Positions 1 through 7,628 of a DNA stretch of 14,757 nucleotides are shown in pieces; the stretch's first letter is position 1, and each line of letters starts with the position of its first letter. Position numbers and translations under genes: made by a program. The notes under the pieces are model-generated. The model saw only the letters and a list, made by a program, of their open reading frames with translations. It searched no databases and had not been told where the DNA came from. This stretch comes from Erysipelotrichaceae bacterium (GTDB lineage Bacteria > Bacillota_I > Bacilli_A > Erysipelotrichales > Erysipelotrichaceae), in the NCBI GenBank assembly GCA_024709285.1, contig JANJWY010000060.1, positions 1 through 14,757 of the forward strand, in the 5' to 3' direction.

Positions 1-185
1 GTGTCCGAACCTAACTCTTTATTTTCGAGTATGTTAGTAGAATAGGCGTTAATTACTTTAACGACCAACCCATCCGCTTCAACTTCTTCCTCTACCTGGT
101 AACGATCTTTTACAGTTTTTGGCGTACACGCAGAAATAGAAAAGACAACGAATAAGATAGTGATGAAAGTGATGTATTTTTTCAT
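1..185 (-). CDS. Small lipoprotein with DUF4352-like domain, partial (runs off left edge)
   Basis: Sixty-one codons are visible from an ATG at 183-185 and the frame is still open at base 1. The N-terminus is a lipoprotein signal: MKK, a hydrophobic stretch, then lipobox ISAC with the acylated Cys at residue 20, so the product should be anchored to the outer face of the membrane. Only a few residues later it enters a sequence 28/35 identical to residues 327-361 of the lipoprotein encoded just upstream (274-1980), starting at the shared DRYQVE motif. The propeller that separates signal and DRYQVE in that neighbour is absent here. The conserved part resembles the start of a DUF4352-type immunoglobulin-like domain; this family call is tentative. 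The ribosome binding site AGAAGGAGG lies just before the start. The 88-bp gap after the upstream gene shows no terminator, so co-transcription is likely. No function is assigned. Confidence 0.85.
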   Translation of the reverse strand, partial: MKKYITFITILFVVFSISACTPKTVKDRYQVEEEVEADGLVVKVINAYSTNILENKELGSD

Positions 186-196
186 ATGCCCTCCTT

Positions 197-231
197 CTGG
201 GAATCGGATGTTAATCCTCATTTTCTCCCAG
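197..231 (-). promoter_or_regulatory. Leader hairpin upstream of the small lipoprotein gene
   Basis: On the minus strand CTGGGA (226-231) pairs with TCCCAG (197-202), enclosing a GGAT/ATCC mini-stem (214-217 with 206-209). The outer stem abuts the AGAAGGAGG ribosome binding site. The leader of the neighbouring paralogue at 1992-2023 has the same arrangement. A role in translation is inference. Confidence 0.4.
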
Positions 232-273
232 ATCATTTGTGCTGATTTCAATATAACCCATCCAGAATGATCA

Positions 274-1980
274 TCAATCCACGGGTTCAACTGGAATGGC
301 TATGTAATCCGAGTATTTGTCACTGTATTTACCGCTATAGATTATACCGGTCTCCATTTTCACAAGATAAAACTTTTCATCAGACGAACCTGCTGTACCT
401 GTCGCAAATGTGTAGTATAACATTTCCTTCTTCTCCCCCGGAAACTTGTATACAATTCCACTGAACTCTCTTATACCAGAACCAAACTTATCAATAATTT
501 TTTGACGAGCTTCCTCATAAGTGCAAACAAATTTTTGCATCGGACTGACTTCTATGATGGCCATAGGAGGTGTCTGATCTGGCAGATGAATTCCAAAGTT
601 AATTATTTTGCCTTTATCCAATGTCCAAAAGATTAGCTGAATTTCCTTTTTTTGACCTGCAGCTAAAATAAATGATTCGTTATAATCCTCCTTGTTAAGA
701 TAAAAATCAAGTACATCTTTACCCTCAATGTTTTCGACATCTGCATACCCCGCCCAAAAACTATACTGTGTACCATCTTCTTCGACTTTATACAACCCCA
801 ATCTTTTTTGTAAGTTAATTGAAATATCGCTTTTATTCGTTGCAATGAATCGAACGAAAACACAACAAGTTGTTTCGACACTGTCATACAGCTGAGTATC
901 CAAACCCAACTCCTTATTTTCAAGCAAATTGGTCGCATAAGCATTTAGCACTTTCACGGATAACCCATCCACTTCAACTTCGTCCTCTACCTGATAACGA
1001 TCAATGACAGGCAGTTCGTTAACAGGTTTGAATTCTTTCCTGTTTGAACCATCCGTTTTCATTAGCACTTCCGTAAATGTAAAATTCTCGGTTTCCATAT
1101 TCAAGTAAAAAAGCCAATCTTCAACAACGCTAATACCCAAAGGCGAATCATCATTGATTTTAACTGGCTCACTGCCATCATTTTTCATCTTTCCAAACTC
1201 ATTTACAGACTCGTTTAGAGAATATGAGTAATAGATCCATTCTGCACCCGCATTAAAAGACACAACTCTTTTATCTGACAGTTGAATGGCATTTTTACCA
1301 TCCTGACTCATCTTCCATAGATTTCGATTTTCTCTATCAACATAGTAGATCGAATTTCCAGAAATTTGAAAAAGATCCATAGCGACAGTGCTGACTTGCT
1401 TTTCGCCTGAACCATTAGATCGAACTTTATAAAGATGTCCTTCATCTTGTGTCATAAAGAAAATCCAAGATTCATCCAGATTGAAATACTGCACAGGTAT
1501 TGAGTTGATCATGGTTTTTTCACTGCCATCAATCATGATCTTAAAGATTCGCATATAATTCACTTTATCACTGGGATCTGTAACATCAATGAAATACAAC
1601 CAATCATCATAAGCAATCAAATTCCGTGCACCGGCTTCATTCAGTAATTGACGACCAGAACCATCGGACTTCATTTTGTAAACTCTATTACTGTCACTTC
1701 CATTTACATAATAGAACCAGCCATCGTGAAGATTCAAATTAAAAGCTATATCCTCACTGACTTTTGATTCCTGTGTACCATCCGTTTTGATCCGATAAAG
1801 CTGATTTTGATCGGCAATATTGGCAAAATATATCCAGTCTCCATCAATGATGGACATTCCTCCGTTAACTATATTGGCATTACTATTTCCCATCTTTGTC
1901 GCTGATTGCGATGAAGGCATACAAGCAGACAAAGAGCAGATAGTGAAGATGATTACGATGTAAGTGACTAATTTTTTCAT
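274..1980 (-). CDS. Lipoprotein: one seven-repeat DUF5050 propeller plus DUF4352-like domain
   Basis: The protein has 568 residues. It begins with a lipoprotein signal peptide (lipobox LSAC, Cys20), so it should sit on the outer membrane face. Residues about 31-325 hold seven repeats of roughly 40 residues with the pattern D/E-x-W-I/L-Y/F-Y/F ... LY-K-M-x-x-DGS, typical of DUF5050 propeller-like proteins; seven repeats fit one closed beta-propeller. A GNxxxN motif (residues 31-36) precedes the first repeat. From DRYQVE at residue 327 to about 450 comes a DUF4352-like region, then a tail of about 110 residues that I do not recognise. The ATG is supported by AGAAGGAGG immediately upstream. Paralogues lie on both sides in the same direction. 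Ligand and role are unknown; extracellular binding or sensing is only an inference from fold and location. Confidence 0.9.
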   Translation of the reverse strand: MKKLVTYIVIIFTICSLSACMPSSQSATKMGNSNANIVNGGMSIIDGDWIYFANIADQNQLYRIKTDGTQESKVSEDIAFNLNLHDGWFYYVNGSDSNRVYKMKSDGSGRQLLNEAGARNLIAYDDWLYFIDVTDPSDKVNYMRIFKIMIDGSEKTMINSIPVQYFNLDESWIFFMTQDEGHLYKVRSNGSGEKQVSTVAMDLFQISGNSIYYVDRENRNLWKMSQDGKNAIQLSDKRVVSFNAGAEWIYYSYSLNESVNEFGKMKNDGSEPVKINDDSPLGISVVEDWLFYLNMETENFTFTEVLMKTDGSNRKEFKPVNELPVIDRYQVEDEVEVDGLSVKVLNAYATNLLENKELGLDTQLYDSVETTCCVFVRFIATNKSDISINLQKRLGLYKVEEDGTQYSFWAGYADVENIEGKDVLDFYLNKEDYNESFILAAGQKKEIQLIFWTLDKGKIINFGIHLPDQTPPMAIIEVSPMQKFVCTYEEARQKIIDKFGSGIREFSGIVYKFPGEKKEMLYYTFATGTAGSSDEKFYLVKMETGIIYSGKYSDKYSDYIAIPVEPVD

Positions 1981-1991
1981 AACGCCTCCTT

Positions 1992-2023
1992 CTGGTCACC
2001 GGATTTGAATCCTGTTTTTCCAG
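1992..2023 (-). promoter_or_regulatory. Leader hairpin upstream of the 568-residue lipoprotein
   Basis: On the minus strand CTGG (2020-2023) pairs with CCAG (1992-1995) around a GGAT/ATCC mini-stem (2009-2012 with 2001-2004), directly next to the AGAAGGAGG ribosome binding site. It is the counterpart of the element at 197-231. Common descent by duplication may explain the similarity as well as selection does. Confidence 0.35.
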
Positions 2024-2066
2024 ATAATTTTCGCTACAAACTTTCTCATTTATTATTAAAACAATC

Positions 2067-2101
2067 AAATCTCTCTCATAAATAGTCGAATCATGAGATT
2101 T
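2067..2101. repeat. Imperfect inverted repeat in the intergenic region
   Basis: AAAT-CTCTCTCAT (2067-2079) and ATGAGATTT (2093-2101) form a nine-pair stem with a four-base bulge. There is no T-tract after it on either strand that would make it a convincing terminator. It may be an operator or a leader fold of the 568-residue lipoprotein gene. Confidence 0.3.
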
Positions 2102-2117
2102 TTATTAAACCGAAATC

Positions 2118-2408
2118 ATGTCATGTACGAAATTACACCAAGGCCATCACATCACTTATGATTATCTGATTGAAAGCATTGCCTTGGCCTTCTTCTTTAC
2201 TTGAACCGCGAAAAAATCGAAGCCTGCTCACAGCATCATAAAACATTGAAAACAACTGCATTACGACCTGTTTAGCGATGTTATCCTCCGCGATCAAAGC
2301 AAAATGCGGATGTGGAAAAGTATCCAAAGAAACGACTAACTACACGAAAAATACATCAACAATCGGTTTGAAGATCCCGAAACAGAACCTATGGATAATA
2401 CGCCTTAA
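2118..2408 (+). pseudogene. Possible decayed coding remnant, unidentified
   Basis: One plus-strand frame starting at ATG 2118 reads protein-like segments separated by stops: one segment ends in DYLIESIA plus a hydrophobic end, a TGA at about 2202, then a segment with YDLFSDVILRDQSKMRMW, a TAA at about 2339, and a final acidic segment ending EDPETEPMDNTP before a TAA. Between the first two segments another frame looks more protein-like (LNREKIEACSQHH), which suggests a frameshift. The minus-strand 64-codon frame at 2133-2327 is in exact antisense register with this and lacks a ribosome binding site. I do not recognise the family, and chance similarity to coding sequence cannot be excluded. Confidence 0.22.
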
Positions 2409-4261
2409 TCATCTTTGAGTTTTGCCAGTTCTGATCCGTTAAGTTTAACCCGAAACATACCTGAATCCTCTGCTTGAAAATTTTGGAAATACAGATAACC
2501 GAAAGCGATTGAAAAATTACCATAAAATCCTCTTGGTGTCAATCGCCAGTCAAGATCATATTTTATTGATTTTTTTATAATCTCTCCGTTAATTGAATAA
2601 TAAAGATCTCCTTCATATACTCCGATATCCTCCACAAGAACATTTTTAATCAACTGATCCTCAGTCTGTTTGATGGAAAATTTTCTTAACTCCGGATCTG
2701 CAGCTTCTGGGTATATAATATAGAATACCCATCCTTGATTGTAAGTAAATGTGTGGACCCTTTCTTTAATCAGTGTTTTCTGATTCAATCCATTTTCATC
2801 CATATATAAAAGATAGCCAGTATCTAATGAAGTGACTGCCAACTGTACGACATCATCCACGATCCAAATTTGAAAATCTGATATTTGAATGTCACTGATC
2901 AAAGATTCCTCTCGGCCATCAACGCGAATTCTATGCAGTTTAGAGTCATTTGCTTTCATGTAATAAATCCAATTACCCACGATTGCCATCTTTTCCGCAC
3001 CGACATCAGCAACTACTTCCCTCCTAGAATCATTTAAATTAACTCGTTCAATCGCTAAGAAATTCGATTGATTGACATAATATATCCAGTCTCCCCACAA
3101 ATTGAGACCAAAAACACTGGAATCCACCATTACTTTCGATTGTGATCCATCCGGCAACATTCGAACCAACTGATTAGCGCTTTTAGCAAATGCTGTATAA
3201 ATATATGTATCATCCGCAACTAATATTCCCTTCCTTTGATTTAGCGGAGTATTTCCAAAACGTAGAGGATCATTTGCTTGTGAGCTGATTTCTTCAATTA
3301 AAGGATACGTCAGAAATAATTCCTTGTTCTGACCATCCAATGACATTGAAAAAGGCAATTCCCAGGGAGAATTCCTGAATGAATATATCTTGTCATTGGC
3401 AATTAAAAATTCAAAAATATCCTCAGATATCATCACAGAATCAGAAAAATCCAAATCCGCTTTATACACTTTAGAATCTGAAAGATTAAGATAATATGCG
3501 TGTTCTTTATAGAAACTCAATTTGATTGCCCGAAGGTCCCCTACTTTTTCAAGCGATTTTGTTTTCTCCTCAGACTTCTCTTGGAATTTAATCCGATACA
3601 AATCCCAATCTTGTCCTCTTGAGAAATAAATCCAATCTTTTTCAATTATTGGATACGTCAATTCGGTCGATCCAATCACATCTGGTTTTAGACTTTCAAA
3701 CGTCATAGAAACCAAATCGAAGGAAAACTGGTTCACTTGATCCAAATATACTAGACCGGTCTCATTGGCATTTAGGTATGCTATTGTATGATCACTGATT
3801 AAATCCGTACTTCCATTTTTCAAAGACATTCGATAAAGTTTTCTATCAGATAGTAATGAATAATATAGATCATCATTGGCAACGACCATACCACCATACA
3901 AAAATGCTTCTTCAGAGAGTATGACTTCCTCCTTAGTACCATCTTGATGGATTCTTATAATTTCACCACTCTTAGAATCAATAAAGATGATGTAATCCTC
4001 CCACAGATTGATAAAAATGGACCCTTTATCAGAAAGTTTTGATAATTGCGAATGATCCTTTCTCATCCGATACAGTCTGTCTTCATCCCTTGGATTGGAG
4101 AAATAAATCCACTCGCTGTCTTCAGCCATTTTACCAAATGCTGCAATATTGCTTGAAGTATTCCCTAGTTTTACTTCATCATCACCTGTTAACAAACTAC
4201 ACCCAGACAACATCACAACTCCACAAATCAGTTTTAAAGCGATGGATAAAATGCGCTTCAT
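2405..4261 (-). CDS. Lipoprotein with two seven-repeat DUF5050 propellers
   Basis: The protein has 618 residues and a lipoprotein signal (lipobox LSGC, Cys21). It has 14 repeats of about 40 residues of the DUF5050 type, W-I-Y-Y/F at the start of each and LYRM/IxxDG near its end. They fall into two sets of seven, the second starting after a GNxxxN motif at residue 336, which echoes the GNxxxN at residues 33-38 before the first set. This predicts two tandem seven-bladed propellers exposed outside the membrane. It is a full-length paralogue of the protein encoded at 4356-6221, with conserved landmarks such as VADDTYIY, VGNWIYY and ISDFQIW. The start is set by AAAGGGAG four bases before the ATG. 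The 94-bp gap to the upstream paralogue has no terminator, so the two are probably co-transcribed. The molecular function is unknown. Confidence 0.9.
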   Translation of the reverse strand: MKRILSIALKLICGVVMLSGCSLLTGDDEVKLGNTSSNIAAFGKMAEDSEWIYFSNPRDEDRLYRMRKDHSQLSKLSDKGSIFINLWEDYIIFIDSKSGEIIRIHQDGTKEEVILSEEAFLYGGMVVANDDLYYSLLSDRKLYRMSLKNGSTDLISDHTIAYLNANETGLVYLDQVNQFSFDLVSMTFESLKPDVIGSTELTYPIIEKDWIYFSRGQDWDLYRIKFQEKSEEKTKSLEKVGDLRAIKLSFYKEHAYYLNLSDSKVYKADLDFSDSVMISEDIFEFLIANDKIYSFRNSPWELPFSMSLDGQNKELFLTYPLIEEISSQANDPLRFGNTPLNQRKGILVADDTYIYTAFAKSANQLVRMLPDGSQSKVMVDSSVFGLNLWGDWIYYVNQSNFLAIERVNLNDSRREVVADVGAEKMAIVGNWIYYMKANDSKLHRIRVDGREESLISDIQISDFQIWIVDDVVQLAVTSLDTGYLLYMDENGLNQKTLIKERVHTFTYNQGWVFYIIYPEAADPELRKFSIKQTEDQLIKNVLVEDIGVYEGDLYYSINGEIIKKSIKYDLDWRLTPRGFYGNFSIAFGYLYFQNFQAEDSGMFRVKLNGSELAKLKDD

Positions 4262-4273
4262 ACGCTCCCTTTC

Positions 4274-4303
4274 TGCGCCGACGCAAACAGCATCTTTTCG
4301 ATG
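4274..4303 (-). promoter_or_regulatory. Two small hairpins in the leader of the 618-residue lipoprotein gene
   Basis: Minus strand: CATC (4300-4303) pairs with GATG (4291-4294) across a GAAAA loop, and TGCG (4282-4285) pairs with CGCA (4274-4277) across TCGG, directly before the AAAGGGAG ribosome binding site. The first hairpin aligns with the UUCG hairpin in the leader of the upstream paralogue. Confidence 0.35.
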
Positions 4304-4355
4304 TGAATGTAATTGATTATATGGCGCACCGAATGTTCGTTTTTCTGCTTAAGCT

Positions 4356-6221
4356 TTAATTCAACTTCATTAAATCCGTACCATCGAGCTTCACCCGATA
4401 CATGTCATAATTTTCAGAATAATTGTCCATAAAGTAGAAATAGCCAAAGGCAATCGCAAAATTCCCGTAATTACCCGTCTGTACAAGTCGTAAGCGGTTC
4501 TTATTGTTTACTGAAAGTCTAATGATTCCTTCCTCTTCAGCACCATTGAAATAGTAGAGATTGCCCTGATATACACCAACTTCACTGACCAAATCTTCAT
4601 TGAACAATTGATCATCGGTACCATCCGTCTTCACTTTTCTAAACTCCCAGTTACCCAAATCATCATCGGATTTATAAAAGACCCAATCCTGATCCATCGT
4701 GAAGAACTCAACTTTTCGCTGTGTAATGGTCCCCAGTTTTTCACCTGTTTCACTGAGATGAATCAAGTGCCCCAACTCACGATCAACAATGGCCAAGCGC
4801 ACTTCATCATTAATAATCCAAATTTGAAAGTCCGATATTGGCAGATCGTAGACCAAAGCATCCTCACGGCCATCCACGCGAATCTTATATAACTTAAAGT
4901 CATCTGTTTTAATGTAATAAATCCAATTACCAACGATTTTTATTTTCATACCGTTGACCTCAGCGACGGATTGTCGGATAGAACCATCCTTATTTACCCG
5001 TTCTATGGCATAGAATGCTTCGGTATTGATGTAATAAATCCAGTCTTCCCACTGGTTTAACCAACGCACATCCGCCTCAACCAAAACCTTCGCATCCGAA
5101 CCGTCCGGAAGTGACTTTACCAGCTTCCAACCATTTTTTGCAAATGAAGAATAAATGTACGTATCATCCGCAACCATTATACCCTGACTTTGATTCATCT
5201 GAAGATTTCCTAGAAGTGTTGGCTGATCGGATTGCGAACTGACTTCATCGACCAAAGGCCAAGGTAAAAACACCTTTCGCTGCTCTCCATTTAATGAGAG
5301 TGTAAAAGGTGATCCACCCATCAGCGGCTCCAAACAAAACAATTGATTATTGACTATGGAGAAGAAAAAAGGGCCATTTGAAATTTTCTGTTGATTTGAA
5401 CCTGTCAAATCAGCTTTATACACATGATAGTAATCTGCCAGGTTCAGGTAGTACACATTCTCATCGTGAATATGAATCCCCACAGCTCGAATACTACCGA
5501 CTTTTTCCAATGATTTTTGTTGATCATTCACATTGCCTAACAATTTGACCCGATACAGTTCTGCATTTTCTCCTTGCGCAAAATAAATCCACTCCTTGTT
5601 GGCAACGGGATAAACAACCGCTGCAGGTGCTATCTCATTGCGCTTTAAACCCTCAAAAGTGACCGATACCAATTGAAACTCGGCATCATTTTTTTCAACC
5701 AGATACATCAAACCTTGCTCATTTGCATTGAGAAGAGTTACTTTATCCTCATTTATCATCTCTTTGCTTAGGTCGTTCAAAGACATTCGATATAGTTTTT
5801 CATCGGACTTTGGCGAGTAATACAGAAAATCATCTGCCACCACCATACCAACGCCAAACGATCGAATCTTCTCTGAAAAGAGAGGTTCTTCCTGCGTTCC
5901 ATCTTTCTTGATTCTATAAACAGTATCATTACTTACATCTACATAAATGATATATTCACCCCAAACATTCAAAAATGCACCTCTGATATCGGACAGTTTC
6001 GTTACTTCAGATTGATCCGCTTTCATCTTATACAACTTATTGAAATCTCGCGGATTATCGAAATAAATCCAACCGTTATCCTCTACCACTGTACCCCCGG
6101 CAGAAATATTTCCGGAAGTATTTCCCAGCTTAGCATCCTTGACTTCGGTCGTTCCATTACACCCAGTTAACATCACCACCATACATAAAACTAACACTGC
6201 GATGTTGACTACGCGTTTCAT
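4356..6221 (-). CDS. Lipoprotein with two seven-repeat DUF5050 propellers (first gene of the array)
   Basis: The protein has 621 residues from ATG 6221. An in-frame TTG at 6242 is rejected because the AAAGGA ribosome binding site lies between it and the ATG, and because the ATG aligns with the MKR start of the paralogue. The lipobox is LTGC with Cys21. The mature part has two sets of DUF5050-type repeats (WIYY ... LYKMKxDGT), the first led by GNxxxN at residue 33 and the second by GNxxxN at residue 338, predicting two seven-bladed propellers. It is the closest paralogue of the next gene downstream (2405-4261), colinear over its whole length, so a tandem duplication is clear. A plausible promoter lies at 6292-6319. 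The gene diverges from the M48 protease gene. The role is unknown; a surface-exposed binding protein is the most that can be inferred. Confidence 0.9.
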   Translation of the reverse strand: MKRVVNIAVLVLCMVVMLTGCNGTTEVKDAKLGNTSGNISAGGTVVEDNGWIYFDNPRDFNKLYKMKADQSEVTKLSDIRGAFLNVWGEYIIYVDVSNDTVYRIKKDGTQEEPLFSEKIRSFGVGMVVADDFLYYSPKSDEKLYRMSLNDLSKEMINEDKVTLLNANEQGLMYLVEKNDAEFQLVSVTFEGLKRNEIAPAAVVYPVANKEWIYFAQGENAELYRVKLLGNVNDQQKSLEKVGSIRAVGIHIHDENVYYLNLADYYHVYKADLTGSNQQKISNGPFFFSIVNNQLFCLEPLMGGSPFTLSLNGEQRKVFLPWPLVDEVSSQSDQPTLLGNLQMNQSQGIMVADDTYIYSSFAKNGWKLVKSLPDGSDAKVLVEADVRWLNQWEDWIYYINTEAFYAIERVNKDGSIRQSVAEVNGMKIKIVGNWIYYIKTDDFKLYKIRVDGREDALVYDLPISDFQIWIINDEVRLAIVDRELGHLIHLSETGEKLGTITQRKVEFFTMDQDWVFYKSDDDLGNWEFRKVKTDGTDDQLFNEDLVSEVGVYQGNLYYFNGAEEEGIIRLSVNNKNRLRLVQTGNYGNFAIAFGYFYFMDNYSENYDMYRVKLDGTDLMKLN

Positions 6222-6251
6222 TGGGTTCCTTTCATGCGCCAATACAAAATA

Positions 6252-6265
6252 GCACCCGAAGATGC
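6252..6265 (-). promoter_or_regulatory. UUCG tetraloop hairpin in the leader of the lipoprotein array
   Basis: Minus strand GCATC-TTCG-GGTGC folds into a five-pair stem capped by the very stable cUUCGg tetraloop, about 30 nt before the start codon. The paralogue's leader at 4291-4303 has an equivalent stem in which the T·G pair is replaced by T-A. Confidence 0.45.
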
Positions 6266-6291
6266 ATTTGTGATTGATTATTTTAGCGCTG

Positions 6292-6319
6292 TTTATACTT
6301 ATATCTTACACTTTGTTAA
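6292..6319 (-). promoter_or_regulatory. Candidate sigma-A promoter of the lipoprotein array
   Basis: On the minus strand, -35 TTAACA (6314-6319) and -10 TATAAA (6292-6297) are separated by 16 bp. The start site would fall about 65 nt upstream of the ATG at 6221, leaving room for the leader hairpin at 6252-6265. Confidence 0.45.
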
Positions 6320-6344
6320 AAAATATACAAGGCATTTTCAACCA

Positions 6345-6379
6345 TTGTCAATGACAAAACCGTGACAATTCGTTACAAT
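6345..6379 (+). promoter_or_regulatory. Promoter of the M48 protease gene with overlapping TGACAA repeats
   Basis: A -35 ATGACA (6351-6356) and -10 TACAAT (6374-6379) have the ideal 17-bp spacing. TTGTCA at 6345-6350 is inverted relative to TGACAA at 6352-6357, and a second direct TGACAA follows at 6363-6368, 11 bp (one helical turn) away. Such a layout overlapping the -35 could be a regulator site; that part is inference. Confidence 0.5.
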
Positions 6380-6410
6380 AAGGATATTCAAAGAATCCTT
6401 GGAGGTCCTT

Positions 6411-7628
6411 ATGATCAACATTCTCACAATCGCTATTATCCTCGCCACGTTCGCTTTCGACATGTGGCTGTCCATACTTAACTATAATCACCGCACACAG
6501 CCGATTCCGGACAATGTCAAAGACATCTACGATACCGAAAGCTATTCCCGCTGGCTCAACTATACGATGGAGAACTTTCGCTTGGGCATGATTGCCAAAG
6601 TACTGTCCACGATCATTATCGTTGCTCTATTGACATTCGGCTTCTTCCCTGTCCTACACCGGTTTTCATTAACGATATCCGCCGATCCGATAATCAGAAC
6701 GCTGATATTTGTGGGCATATACATGATCCTCAATTCCCTGATCGACATTCCCTTTTCCTATATCAAAAACTTCAAAATCGAGGAGAAATACGGATTCAAT
6801 AAAACCACGAAGAAAACCTTTGTTCTCGACTTACTTAAGTCACTGATCATGATGATCGTGTTGGGCGGCTCAGTACTGTATGTCCTGCTTTCCCTATATC
6901 TCAACAGCGAAAACTTCATCCTATATACATGGCTCTTCTTAGTCACGATCATGATACTCATCAATATTCTTTACACCAAAGTTTTCATCAAGATTTTCAA
7001 CAAACTTACCCCGCTTCCCGATGGCGAACTTAAAGACAAAATCATGGAATTCGCCCAAAAAACCGGCACATCCATCAAAAGCATCTCCGTAATGGATGCT
7101 TCACGCAGAACGAAAAAACTCAACGCCTTCTTCTCCGGTTTCGGCAAGTTCAAGTCCATCGTCCTTTATGACAATCTGATCGAAAAAATGAGCAGTGATG
7201 AGATCGTCGCCGTTTTGGCTCATGAGATCGGTCATGGCAAGCACATGGATACCTTGCGAAACCTGCTGATGGCATTGATTCAAATGGGAATCATGCTCTA
7301 CTTCCTGCAACTGTTTCTATCCTGGGAAGCTCTTTCCATATCCTTTGGATTTGAAACCGTAAACATCGGCTTCGGATTGATTTTGTTTTCCGTGTTCTTA
7401 TCTCCCATCGACATTTTACTGGATGTGCCCCTCTCCGCCATCTCCCGATGGGCAGAGTATCGGGCGGATGGATATGCGAAAGAGAACGGCTATAAAGAGG
7501 CCATGATCACCGCCCTGAAACGTTTGGCTCAAGAGAACTTCGCCAATCTGACCCCGCATCCGTTGATGGTCAAAATGACTTACTCCCATCCGCCCATCAG
7601 CCAGCGAATTCAAGCGCTCAACAAATAA
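6411..7628 (+). CDS. Ste24-type M48 family membrane metalloprotease
   Basis: This 405-residue multi-pass membrane zinc protease belongs to the STE24 (M48A) branch of peptidase family M48, whose members act as CAAX-type or membrane-protein quality-control endopeptidases; the bacterial substrate is not evident. Visible hallmarks are IEEKYGFN at residues 123-130, the zinc motif HEIGH at 271-275 (His271 and His275 ligands, Glu272 catalytic), the third-ligand segment EYRAD with Glu349 and Asp353, and the C-terminal SHPPISQRI typical of the family. Hydrophobic segments lie near residues 3-25, 60-85, 95-115, 145-170, 175-195, 290-310 and 320-345. Start 6411 is preferred to the in-frame TTG at 6399 because GGAGG at 6401-6405 lies between them. 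The gene has its own promoter and a terminator immediately after its stop, and diverges from the lipoprotein array. Confidence 0.92.
   Translation: MINILTIAIILATFAFDMWLSILNYNHRTQPIPDNVKDIYDTESYSRWLNYTMENFRLGMIAKVLSTIIIVALLTFGFFPVLHRFSLTISADPIIRTLIFVGIYMILNSLIDIPFSYIKNFKIEEKYGFNKTTKKTFVLDLLKSLIMMIVLGGSVLYVLLSLYLNSENFILYTWLFLVTIMILINILYTKVFIKIFNKLTPLPDGELKDKIMEFAQKTGTSIKSISVMDASRRTKKLNAFFSGFGKFKSIVLYDNLIEKMSSDEIVAVLAHEIGHGKHMDTLRNLLMALIQMGIMLYFLQLFLSWEALSISFGFETVNIGFGLILFSVFLSPIDILLDVPLSAISRWAEYRADGYAKENGYKEAMITALKRLAQENFANLTPHPLMVKMTYSHPPISQRIQALNK

Noticed and set aside
1991..2012. tRNA T-arm-like sequence with a trailing CCA on the minus strand
   Set aside because: GGATTCAAATCC has one base too many for a T-arm (GGTTCRAATCC), and no acceptor, D or anticodon arm is found upstream.
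2133..2327. 64-codon minus-strand open frame
   Set aside because: It starts at TTG with no ribosome binding site and is in exact antisense register with the plus-strand segments that look more protein-like; no recognisable family.
4039..4359. 106-codon plus-strand frame overlapping the lipoprotein gene start
   Set aside because: It is antisense to a clear lipoprotein signal and leader; composition is unlike a protein and there is no ribosome binding site.
6222..6242. Upstream TTG start for the first lipoprotein
   Set aside because: The AAAGGA ribosome binding site lies inside this extension, and the paralogue starts at the ATG equivalent to 6221; the extra residues would also spoil the signal peptide.
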